A stretch of DNA of 64,000 nt from Archangium minus. Lineage in GTDB: Bacteria; Myxococcota; Myxococcia; Myxococcales; Myxococcaceae. Where the stretch lies: contig NZ_CP043494.1 of NCBI RefSeq assembly GCF_044360475.1, positions 13,144,001 to 13,208,000 of the forward strand. Reading direction: 5' to 3'. A program made the position numbers and the translations under genes. The notes below the pieces were generated by a model that worked only from the letters and a program-made list of their open reading frames with translations, did no database searches and was not told the DNA's origin. Every line of letters begins with the position of its first letter. The stretch's first letter is position 1. This document shows positions 1-6,690 of the stretch, in pieces.

Positions 1-105
1 GAATCCGCCATCGGCCCACTGCCCACGGGAGAGACGAAGACCGAGCGCGACGCCCTCGACCTCATCCAACGCGCCGCCGAGCGCCTGCGGGGAGGCCGGA
101 AGTGA
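1..105 (+). CDS. C-terminal end of an upstream ORF, probable PtuA-like ATPase (truncated by window edge)
   Basis: An open frame runs from base 1 to a TGA at 103-105 and encodes the last 34 residues of a protein, a charged helical tail (ending ERLRGGRK). The next gene starts with GTG at 102, so the two overlap by four bases (GTGA), which points to translational coupling. In Septu and retron-Ec78 loci the gene directly upstream of the HNH endonuclease PtuB is the ABC-type ATPase PtuA. Identity as PtuA is therefore inferred from position only; no ATPase motif lies within the visible part. Confidence 0.45.
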   Translation, partial: ESAIGPLPTGETKTERDALDLIQRAAERLRGGRK

Positions 106-842
106 TTCGCGTCCGCAAACCCGCCGAGCCGCCCGAGGTCCTCCGGACGAAAGGTGCGCGCGTTCAACGGTCCCAGTGCGCGGCGTACTCGCGCGCGCCC
201 CGGAGCTACGAGAATGGAAAGCGCTCTTTCGAGTTCGACCCGAACATCTACGGCCATGAGACCGTCAAACGGGCGCTCCGGGAAGCACAGCACGGCAAGT
301 GCGCCTTCTGTGAATCGAAGTTCGCCCACATCTCTTACGGCGACGTCGAGCACTTCCGCCCCAAGGCGGGATGGCGGCAGGAGGAAGGAGAGCCACTCGG
401 CCGGCCCGGCTATTACTGGCTCGCCTACGAGTGGGCGAACCTGTTTCTGTCCTGCACGCTCTGCAATCAGCAGTTCAAGAGGAACCTCTTTCCTTTACGC
501 ACGCCGGAGCGCCGGGCTCGAAACCACAAGGTTGATGTGACGGCGGAGGACCCGCTGCTGCTCGATCCGGCGGTGGATGACCCCGAGGAATTCATCTCGT
601 TCCGGGAAGAGGTGCCCTACGCAGTGAAGGGCAACGCGCGCGGGAAGGCGACGATTCGCACCCTGGGGCTACAGCGAGAGGAGTTGGCCGAGCAACGCAG
701 GAAGCACCTGCGTCTGGTGAAAGCACTCCAGCAGATCATCGAACTCCGCATCCCAGAGGCAGAGGAGGCCCGGAACCAACTCCTGAGCATGCAACAGGAC
801 TCAGAGGAATACGCCTCGATGACCCGCGCTTTCCTGCGCTGA
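102..842 (+). CDS. PtuB-like HNH endonuclease (Septu / retron Ec78-type anti-phage effector)
   Basis: This 246-residue protein has the layout of the PtuB (TIGR02646-type) HNH nucleases. A CxxC pair at C67/C70 is followed by a VEHFRPK segment holding the HNH histidine (H84), then N113, a second CxxC at C118/C121 and the downstream N122-x3-K126-x-N128 motif. The zinc ribbon around the beta-beta-alpha metal fold is complete, so the nuclease looks intact. It starts with GTG inside the stop codon of the preceding ORF, as expected of the two-gene PtuA-PtuB arrangement. In known systems PtuB is held by the PtuA ATPase and cleaves nucleic acid on infection. A decayed copy of its N-terminus lies at about 2579-2651. 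Start choice rests on the GTGA overlap. Confidence 0.8.
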   Translation: MIRVRKPAEPPEVLRTKGARVQRSQCAAYSRAPRSYENGKRSFEFDPNIYGHETVKRALREAQHGKCAFCESKFAHISYGDVEHFRPKAGWRQEEGEPLGRPGYYWLAYEWANLFLSCTLCNQQFKRNLFPLRTPERRARNHKVDVTAEDPLLLDPAVDDPEEFISFREEVPYAVKGNARGKATIRTLGLQREELAEQRRKHLRLVKALQQIIELRIPEAEEARNQLLSMQQDSEEYASMTRAFLR

Positions 843-898
843 GTTCCGCAGCCACGAAAACACGATGGGCGAGGGCCCTCGCAACCCGCAGCGTGAAG

Positions 899-1060
899 TC
901 AGTCGAGGACGCGGCGCCACCACCGCCGGGTTTCCTCGGGGTTGGAGCCGTGGAAGAGAAGACATGACCGCTCACGCCCGAGTCACCGCTCGACAGCTCG
1001 ACGGTCCGCTGGAACTGCGCCATCACCCATCGATGAACGTACTCCTCGCCCTGCTCGTAC
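899..1060 (-). pseudogene. Internally deleted remnant of a DUF3396 (type VI immunity-like) gene
   Basis: This stretch matches two separate parts of the intact DUF3396 gene at 3333-4283. Bases from about 853 to 955 match its last 17 codons and downstream flank (about 3291-3393). Bases from about 975 to 1060 match the region encoding the EEYVHRRVKAQFQRTVELSSG segment (about 3945-4028). The roughly 550 bases between are missing and the frame shifts at the junction, so no functional product is expected. It fills the gap between the PtuB-like gene and the toxin gene, where I see no intact gene. Confidence 0.7.
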
Positions 1061-1160
1061 CTTCCTCTGACGCATGGCGCTCCGGCGCTTGTCAGCCCCA
1101 CCGGGTACTCCCTCGAATTGGCAACCCATCAGGGGGTGGCCCTCACCACGGGGAATTCCC

Positions 1161-1817
1161 ATGAAGCTGGCCGGAGCGGTGGTGCTGTTGATGGTCCTCA
1201 CCGGAAGCGAGACAACCCAGGGAACGGGAGGATCTGGCCCTTCGCCCTCACCGGGGGCCAGGCCCGCCGTGAAGAAGGAACTGCCCTGGCTGAACGTGCC
1301 GGGCGGGCGCATGAAGACGACCCTCTTCTACGGCCCCTGGCAGTGCCGCCGGGAGTTCATGAACGGGTGCCAGCAGGAGTGCGCCAGTGAGGGTTACAAG
1401 CTCATGGGCTGCATGTGGCTGGCCGACTTCAAGTTCGATTGGGAGGGAAGCCTCGTCGTCCTACCCGCTCCCGTCAAAGCCGGGAGCCGCTACGGCATCT
1501 ATCACTGCTGCTGCAAATTCCCCACGCGGACGAAGGCGGAGAATGAGGCTGCGCGCAATGAGTGGCGCAATGGTATGAGAGCCTTTCGAAATGCGTGGAC
1601 CGAAAAATTCGGAGAGTGGCCCGTCGAGAGCGGAAAGGCTTGGCCAGGGCACCACATCCGAGACCTCTGGCACTGGGGTGCTCCGCTCGACGGGAACAAC
1701 ATCATCCCGGCGGAGCCAACAGTCCACGATGTATTCAACCGAGAGTATCCGAAGTGCTACGATGGACAGGCCCCTTGGAATTCGGTGGGTCCCAACCTGC
1801 CCTACACAGACAACTGA
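1161..1817 (+). CDS. Secreted GHH/HNH-superfamily nuclease toxin (polymorphic toxin-like)
   Basis: A 218-residue protein. The ATG at 1161 follows a GGGGAATTCCC stretch and opens a short hydrophobic leader (MKLAGAVVLLMVLTG), so export is likely. A Cys-rich middle carries CQQEC and CCC clusters. The C-terminal 60 residues contain WPGHH (161-165), then HIRDLWHWG, an NIIP segment and HDVFN, the order of His and Asn residues seen in GHH/WHH nucleases of the HNH/Endonuclease VII superfamily. The next gene begins two bases after the stop and encodes a SUKH-family immunity protein, so this is read as a toxin-immunity pair. Which nucleic acid it cuts is not shown by the sequence. A second copy of its last residues survives at 2340-2400. 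Confidence 0.65.
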   Translation: MKLAGAVVLLMVLTGSETTQGTGGSGPSPSPGARPAVKKELPWLNVPGGRMKTTLFYGPWQCRREFMNGCQQECASEGYKLMGCMWLADFKFDWEGSLVVLPAPVKAGSRYGIYHCCCKFPTRTKAENEAARNEWRNGMRAFRNAWTEKFGEWPVESGKAWPGHHIRDLWHWGAPLDGNNIIPAEPTVHDVFNREYPKCYDGQAPWNSVGPNLPYTDN

Positions 1818-1819
1818 CG

Positions 1820-2302
1820 ATGACTACCCCGATGAGCAGCCTGCTCGAAGAGGTCTCCCGCGACCACTTCCCGCATCCTCCCGCAACTCCCGAGGAGATC
1901 GAGGAGTTCGAGCGACGGGTGGGCTGGAAGCTGGACCCGGACCTGCGGGCCTTCTACCTGCACTGCAATGGGGCACGGTTGTTCGAGCCGCCTCCCTTCT
2001 CCCCATTCAGAATCCTCCCCCTGTCCGAAATCGAGAGAGGAAGGACGGCGATCTTCGGTGAGGATGACGACCAGTGGGGTCCTGCATCCATCTACGCGAT
2101 CTGCGACGTGCAGGATGGCGATTACGTCATGGTGGACGTGAGCCGACAGGTTGATAGCCGCTACCCCCTCCTGGACGGTTGGAAGGAGGCATGGCGTAAC
2201 AAGGAATACATTTGGCCGCTCGCCTCCTCCTTCTCCGCGTTCCTGGCCAAAGCGCTGCGGAGCAACGGACGCCAGTTCTGGTTGGACTCGCACGAAAAAT
2301 GA
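1820..2302 (+). CDS. SMI1/KNR4 (SUKH) family immunity protein
   Basis: A 160-residue acidic protein starting at an ATG two bases after the toxin stop. It has the SUKH signature: an N-terminal PPATPEEIEEFERRVGWKL segment, then LRAFYLHCNGA (the family's typical YxxxNG turn), a central beta-rich part and a C-terminal WPLASSFSAFLAKAL helix. SUKH proteins are the commonest immunity proteins of bacterial polymorphic toxins and bind nuclease toxins directly, so it probably neutralises the adjacent GHH-type toxin in the cytoplasm. The near-zero spacing indicates co-transcription and coupled translation. Confidence 0.8.
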   Translation: MTTPMSSLLEEVSRDHFPHPPATPEEIEEFERRVGWKLDPDLRAFYLHCNGARLFEPPPFSPFRILPLSEIERGRTAIFGEDDDQWGPASIYAICDVQDGDYVMVDVSRQVDSRYPLLDGWKEAWRNKEYIWPLASSFSAFLAKALRSNGRQFWLDSHEK

Positions 2303-2339
2303 GTGGCCCTGCTAACGCAGAGCCACACCGGAGGGCGGG

Positions 2340-2553
2340 AACCAAGAGTACCCAAAGTGCTACGACGGACAGGCGCCCTGGAAGTCGGTGGGTTCCGACG
2401 AGCTGCGAGGAAAGGGGTCGTTACCCCCTCTTCGACGGCGACCATGAAGCGTGGCCGGAGCCGGCCTACTGCAAGCAGATCGCCAGTTCGTTCTCGGAGT
2501 TCCTGGAGCAGGTGCTGCGCACCCGGCGCGGCCTCTACTGGCTGGGGGAATGA
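2340..2553 (+). pseudogene. Remnant of a second toxin-immunity pair (toxin tail joined to immunity tail)
   Basis: From base 2340 one frame reads EYPKCYDGQAPW, matching the last residues of the toxin at 1161-1817. From about 2409 another frame reads RYPLFDGDHEAW followed by ASSFSEFLEQVLRTRRGLYW, matching the C-terminal third of the SUKH protein at 1820-2302. Everything in between, including most of the second immunity gene and the toxin body, is missing. The simplest reading is a tandem duplication of the toxin-immunity unit followed by deletions. No start codon or ribosome-binding site suggests expression. Confidence 0.7.
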
Positions 2554-2578
2554 GACCATGTGGCCATGCTCATGAGTC

Positions 2579-2651
2579 ACCCGAGGTCCCCCGAACGAAA
2601 GGTGCGCACGCTCGGCACTCCCAGTGCACGGTGTACTCGCGTGCGCCCCGA
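2579..2651 (+). pseudogene. Fragment of a second PtuB-like gene (N-terminal codons only)
   Basis: About 73 bases resemble bases 131-203 of the PtuB-like gene. The corresponding frame encodes PEVPRTKGAHARHSQCTVYS, then SRAPR and a stop, against PEVLRTKGARVQRSQCAAYS in the intact protein. Nothing of the HNH core follows, so it is a dead fragment. Its position directly after the toxin-immunity remnant suggests that the PtuB/toxin/immunity block was once duplicated as a unit. Confidence 0.65.
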
Positions 2652-2654
2652 TGA

Positions 2655-3332
2655 GAAGACGCCCTCCTCAGCTCATCCGCCTCGCGTCCGAAGAGGTCTC
2701 GTACCTCGAAAACTGCGGCGGCGCATAGGAGGTGTAGAGCGACAGCAGAAACGAACCCCCTCGCGCCACCAACGTTGACCCCCCTGGTTCGGTGCGCAGC
2801 GCCCTACCTCGCGAGCCCCGAGCCTGCGGTGCTGTCCAGGTCAGGCTCGCTTTCGCGAGTCGCTACGCGCCCCTGGACAGCGTCCTCGTCGCGGGGCGGT
2901 GGGCTGACTGCGTGAGGCCAGGGGCCTCACCGCAGGTGGGGTGGGGGTCAGAGTTCCTGTCGCCTGACACCTGCACCACCCGCCGCAATGACGACACGAA
3001 CGGAGCGGGAATCCCTCGCGGCGCGACTGGCGAGAGCAGATGCGGAGTTACAGCGGGCGCAGCGCGGGTTGGACAGCACGCCGCACTCCAGTCCGCGCCC
3101 CAGCGCGCCTGCCTCCGCCAGCAGCGTGGCGAGGCTCTCCTCACCACCTCGTACAGCACCGTCCACTCCGGCGGCCTTCGCCGGTACTGGTCTGGACCCG
3201 TCTCAAGATGCACGAGTGGGTAGAGCGGCACATCTCCTGACTATGTCCAAAAACTTCGCGGACACTCCACTAGATGCTCATGGAACCCCGGAAACACGAT
3301 GGGTGAAGGGCTCTCGCGACCCGCAAGTGATG
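2655..3332. other. Gene-poor stretch without a recognisable gene
   Basis: Several open frames cross this segment, but none has a ribosome-binding site, a coding-like codon pattern or a recognisable motif. The sequence from about 3290 to 3332 is the flank shared with the DUF3396 remnant. A perfect 10-bp inverted repeat (GCTGTCCAGG at 2831-2840 and its complement at 2872-2881) encloses a 31-base loop; its function is unknown. Decayed mobile DNA is possible but I could not identify a transposase. Confidence 0.5.
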
Positions 3333-4283
3333 TCAGTCGAGGAAGCGGCGCCACCACCGCCGGGTTTCCTCGGGGTTGGAGCCGTGGAAGGAGTAATGAC
3401 TGGGACACGCGTACAACCAGGGCCCCAGCACACGTGCGAGCTCGCGGTACGCGGGGAGGATGTCACCCCGCTCCAGGTCTCCGGCCTCTGGCCACAGACC
3501 CAGCGTCACCACCGCGCGCTCGCGCTCCATCTCCTGGACAGTGACTCCGGGAGAATGCAACCGGGCGCGTAGACCCGCGACGCCGCCCACTGCCTCCAGC
3601 ACCGGCGAACCCAGGAAGTTGAGCCAGTGCACCCCGTCCACGCGGGGCCCCTGAAACCTGCATCCATGAGTCACATCCAGCCCCGGGTAGCGGAAGGCCT
3701 CCGTGTGAATTCCCTCCAAGGAGGCACCGGAGTGGTTGGGAGAGAAGAAAGCGAGACCGGCGTGCCCGGAGGAGAAGGGCAGCAGCGAGGCCAGTTCCAA
3801 GGCAAGCTCGCGCATCCTCACGGGGCCGTGCGCCTCGAGGTACTCCGTGGGCCAGGAGAAGCTCACCAGGCTGACCTCATCCTCCACGGGCGTACGCCAG
3901 GGCAAGCCGGCCCAGTAGAAGAAACCGTAGCCGCTGACGCCCATATCGCCACTCGACAGCTCGACGGTTCGTTGAAACTGCGCCTTCACCCGTCGGTGAA
4001 CGTACTCCTCGTCCTGCTCGTCATCGAGGAAGCGTTCCCCGAGAGGAGGGGAGAGTGCGGCACGGATTCGCTCCCAACTGTCTTCGCGCAGCGGGTTGGG
4101 CTCATAGCCCAAGGAGTACTCGGAGAAGAGTTCCTGCCCCGTACCCACGGCGCGCAGGTACACCTCAAGCGCGCGGCTCACCCGGTCCGCGAGGTCATGG
4201 TGGTCGAACGGCAGGTGCAGCACGAGCCTGACCACGTCCCGCTGGGAGTGACGGATTCGGGGAAGGAGTCGAGTGGCGCTCAC
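3333..4283 (-). CDS. DUF3396 family protein (type VI immunity-like)
   Basis: A 316-residue soluble protein without a signal peptide. It resembles the DUF3396 family: an N-terminal LHLPFDHHDLADRVSRALEVYL segment, a central block with SGDMGVSGYGFFYW and HAGLAFFSPN, and a C-terminal GPWLYACPSHYSF segment. Members of this family act as immunity proteins for type VI secretion effectors (TsiV3-type) and are strongly amplified in myxobacteria. The GTG start overlaps the stop of the preceding lipoprotein gene by four bases. Together with the DUF2381 gene it forms a coupled three-gene operon. The partner toxin is not evident; a deleted second copy lies at 899-1060. Confidence 0.75.
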   Translation of the reverse strand: MSATRLLPRIRHSQRDVVRLVLHLPFDHHDLADRVSRALEVYLRAVGTGQELFSEYSLGYEPNPLREDSWERIRAALSPPLGERFLDDEQDEEYVHRRVKAQFQRTVELSSGDMGVSGYGFFYWAGLPWRTPVEDEVSLVSFSWPTEYLEAHGPVRMRELALELASLLPFSSGHAGLAFFSPNHSGASLEGIHTEAFRYPGLDVTHGCRFQGPRVDGVHWLNFLGSPVLEAVGGVAGLRARLHSPGVTVQEMERERAVVTLGLWPEAGDLERGDILPAYRELARVLGPWLYACPSHYSFHGSNPEETRRWWRRFLD

Positions 4284-4774
4284 CGGAACGACTCGACCAC
4301 GAATACCGACACCGCGCCGTGTTCGAGGAGGGCACTCCCCGGCATGGACTCGGGCTTCTTCCGCATCTGGCCGCGACCGAGCCGAGCGACCGCGCAGATG
4401 GGCACCTTGTCGCCATCTGTCGGGTGCGCCTCATAGTACCGGACGACGACCTGAAACCCTCCGGTCCACACCTGCCCGTAAAGTCGCGTTCCGGGTTCCA
4501 GCGTCCCCAGCGATTCGGTCAAATAGCTTTCGAGCGGGCCGTCGTAAACGATGACGGGACTTGCATCGATCTGATTCGCGTCCAGGTGCGCGTCAGCGGC
4601 ATCACCCACATGCATCCGCAGAATGCGCATCACCTCCAACGCCTTCTCGGAGCATTTCTCCGGTCCAGGACTGCCATCAGGACGCAGAGCCACTCCAGCA
4701 GACGTGCAGCCCGCGATGACAGGCAGCAGGATGACGACAGGGAGCGCAAGGGGCTTTTTCACAGACATGGTCAA
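4280..4774 (-). CDS. Small exported lipoprotein of a DUF2381 operon
   Basis: About 163 residues with a clear lipoprotein signal: MSVKKPLALPVVILLPVIAG followed by C (lipobox VIAGC). The mature part contains a CSEKALEVMRILRMHVGD helix and beta-rich sequence but no domain I recognise. A TTG at 4774 would overlap the DUF2381 stop by four bases; an ATG two codons later (4768) gives the more typical signal peptide, so either start is possible. Small lipoproteins of this kind commonly follow DUF2381 genes in Myxococcus relatives. Its stop overlaps the GTG of the DUF3396 gene. The function is unknown; surface or outer-membrane placement is inferred. Confidence 0.7.
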   Translation of the reverse strand: MTMSVKKPLALPVVILLPVIAGCTSAGVALRPDGSPGPEKCSEKALEVMRILRMHVGDAADAHLDANQIDASPVIVYDGPLESYLTESLGTLEPGTRLYGQVWTGGFQVVVRYYEAHPTDGDKVPICAVARLGRGQMRKKPESMPGSALLEHGAVSVFVVESFR

Positions 4775-5739
4775 TGCGTTCCCTTCTCCTCTACAATCCG
4801 ATGATCCAGGAGGACAACGGCCTGCTGAAGGCCGTCATGCCGGAACAGCTCGAGAACGAGATGAACAGGTCCATCCTCTGAAGTAAAAGCACTCTTGTCC
4901 GCAACGACAGCAACATAACCTGATTCGCCGCGCCGGATTTCTGCGTGACTCGCACGTAAGGCAAACGCCTTCCTCTCGCCTGTTCGTACTGGAGCCTCGT
5001 AGGATTGCCTGCTGAGCATGGCTGATAGCTGGACCTCCTTCAGCTTCCAAGGCACGTCCAGTTCGCGATTGGTCACATGAAACAGGACAGCCGCTCTCTG
5101 CATCTTCCTGGCGGAGTAGATGTAGATATCGACGACAGCACCCCCAAGTTCGACTCGCCACTTGCTCTCGCGACGAAATGGGGTGTTCTTCGATTCACCG
5201 CCAGCCAAGAGTGAGGCGTAGGCGTGATTGGTGGAGGCCTGCTCTTTTCGGAGTCGCTCGTTCTCCTCTTCGAGCGTGCGCTCCCGAAGGTAGGCATCTG
5301 CCAGTCGCCTGCGCGTGGCCTCCGGGGTCTCGAGGTCCAGGAACACGTCCACCTGATGATCAAACCGCCCTTCACGGGCCGTCACAGTGAAGGGCTGTTC
5401 CTTCCCGTCCTCAAGCGTCACCAGCAGGAGGAAGCGATCCTCGGGTTCGAGGTCTCGGAGTGGCTCGATGAGCACCCTCTTTCCATCACACCCCACAGGC
5501 TCGAATCGGCCCTCCCAGCCCAGCATCTTCGTTCCTGCCTCAATGCAAGGCTGCTGGAACCGGAGAACGGTGACCCTCCCCCCCTCGACATACACCGGGC
5601 GAACTTCGTCCCTCGGGCTGTCCGAAAGGTAGAGGTTCCGAGAGACGGGCTCGCGGTCCTTCGCTAGGGCCACAGACGTCACGAGGACGAGCAACAAGGC
5701 AGACCGGAGAAGTAAGAAGTTCCGCATGGAGCGAGCCAA
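4771..5739 (-). CDS. DUF2381 family exported protein
   Basis: A 322-residue protein with an N-terminal signal peptide (MRNFLLLRSALLLVLVTSVALA if translation begins at the second ATG at 5727). It fits the Myxococcus paralogous DUF2381 family (TIGR02268 type): after the signal there is a beta-rich domain with VEGGRVTVLRFQQPC and ERFLLLVT-like strands, then a charged coiled segment (RERTLEEENERLRKEQ), then a second beta domain ending in LELFRHDGLQQAVVLLDHR. The role of the family is unknown. It is first in an operon with the lipoprotein and DUF3396 genes, each overlapping the next by about four bases. Confidence 0.8.
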   Translation of the reverse strand: MARSMRNFLLLRSALLLVLVTSVALAKDREPVSRNLYLSDSPRDEVRPVYVEGGRVTVLRFQQPCIEAGTKMLGWEGRFEPVGCDGKRVLIEPLRDLEPEDRFLLLVTLEDGKEQPFTVTAREGRFDHQVDVFLDLETPEATRRRLADAYLRERTLEEENERLRKEQASTNHAYASLLAGGESKNTPFRRESKWRVELGGAVVDIYIYSARKMQRAAVLFHVTNRELDVPWKLKEVQLSAMLSRQSYEAPVRTGERKAFALRASHAEIRRGESGYVAVVADKSAFTSEDGPVHLVLELFRHDGLQQAVVLLDHRIVEEKGTH

Positions 5740-5842
5740 CCTATCCGATCATGTGAACGAACGTCCAGACGCCTGAGCCGTGGCCCGCCGGAGCACGGTT
5801 CCCGGGTGAGGTGGTCCGAGAATTCCGGTCCGAGTGCCCGCT

Positions 5843-6466
5843 TCACCCGCGCGAACGACTCGCGAGCAGGGCCTCCGCCGCATCCCAGGCCCGCTGGTTC
5901 TCGGAGGTTCGCGGCGGCAGGTGCTCCCGTGCGGTCCGCCGGTCCAGGTCGAGCACCTCCGGATCCGCTCCGGCCTGAAGCAGGAACTCGATCATCGGCA
6001 CGTCGAGCCGACTCGCCGCGAGCCCAAGGGCCGTCATGCAACGCAACCCACCCGCCTCGTTGATGCTCCGGGTGGCGCCGCAGCGCAAGAGCAGGGAGGC
6101 CATCGCGTGCTCTCCCTGCTCCGCGCAGGCGCGCAGGGGTGAATCCCCCTCGCTGCCTCTGAAGTTGGGCTCCGCGCCAGAGGCAAGGAGTATTCGCACC
6201 GCCTCGGGTTGCCGTCGGAAGACAGCCATGAGCAACGGTGTCGCATTCCGGTCAGCGACCAATCCATCGACACGCGCACCGTGCCTGAGGAGCAGAACGA
6301 GCGCCTCGACCGGGCCCCCATACTCCAGCTCCTCGACAGCCGCATGTAGAGGCATCCACCTGGGCCAGTCCTCTTTGACGGCATTCGGGTCGGCACCTCC
6401 TTCCAGAAGGGTGGCCAATCGATCCAGGTCGTGCTTCTCGATGGCCTCGAAGAGCTCTATCGGCAT
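5843..6466 (-). CDS. Ankyrin-repeat protein
   Basis: A 207-residue protein built almost wholly from ankyrin repeats: LLEGGADPNA, LLLRHGARVDG, TPLLMAVFRRQPEAVRILLASGAEPNFRG, SPLRACAEQGEHAMASLLLRCGA and MTALGLAASRLDVPMIEFLLQAGADPEVLD mark about five units. There is no signal peptide or enzymatic domain, so it is presumably a cytoplasmic protein-binding scaffold. It stands alone between the DUF2381 operon and the M16 peptidase. Single ankyrin proteins like this are frequent in myxobacteria, sometimes as immunity or inhibitor proteins, but nothing here defines a partner. Confidence 0.85.
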   Translation of the reverse strand: MPIELFEAIEKHDLDRLATLLEGGADPNAVKEDWPRWMPLHAAVEELEYGGPVEALVLLLRHGARVDGLVADRNATPLLMAVFRRQPEAVRILLASGAEPNFRGSEGDSPLRACAEQGEHAMASLLLRCGATRSINEAGGLRCMTALGLAASRLDVPMIEFLLQAGADPEVLDLDRRTAREHLPPRTSENQRAWDAAEALLASRSRG

Positions 6467-6650
6467 GACTCAGAGTTCCGCCATGAGATGACCCGGAGCG
6501 CAGTCAACAGCCCCCCGCTCCGCCTGATGGTCGGAAATCGCCATGGCCTGACGCTAGACCGTCTCCGGGCATCCTGCAGCGGGCCAGGTATGCCTCGTGG
6601 GCCATATACAACACAGGGTGAGAGCCGTCGCGAACCCGTGGTCCGCGCGA

Positions 6651-6683
6651 CCCTCACCCCGTCCCTCTCCCAGGGGGAGAGGG
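6651..6683. repeat. CCCTCTCCC/GGGAGAGGG palindromic intergenic repeat, copy A
   Basis: A CCCTCACCCC arm precedes a CCCTCTCCC/GGGAGAGGG stem, directly downstream of the M16 peptidase stop. The same element recurs at 9648, 17042 and 21842, always between genes, and could act as a REP-type element or an intrinsic transcription stop. Confidence 0.7.
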
Positions 6684-6690
6684 AATGTGG

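Noticed and set aside
2988..3572. 194-residue plus-strand frame across the gene-poor segment
   Set aside because: Low-complexity Ser/Pro/Arg product, runs into the complement of the DUF3396 gene, and lacks a ribosome-binding site.
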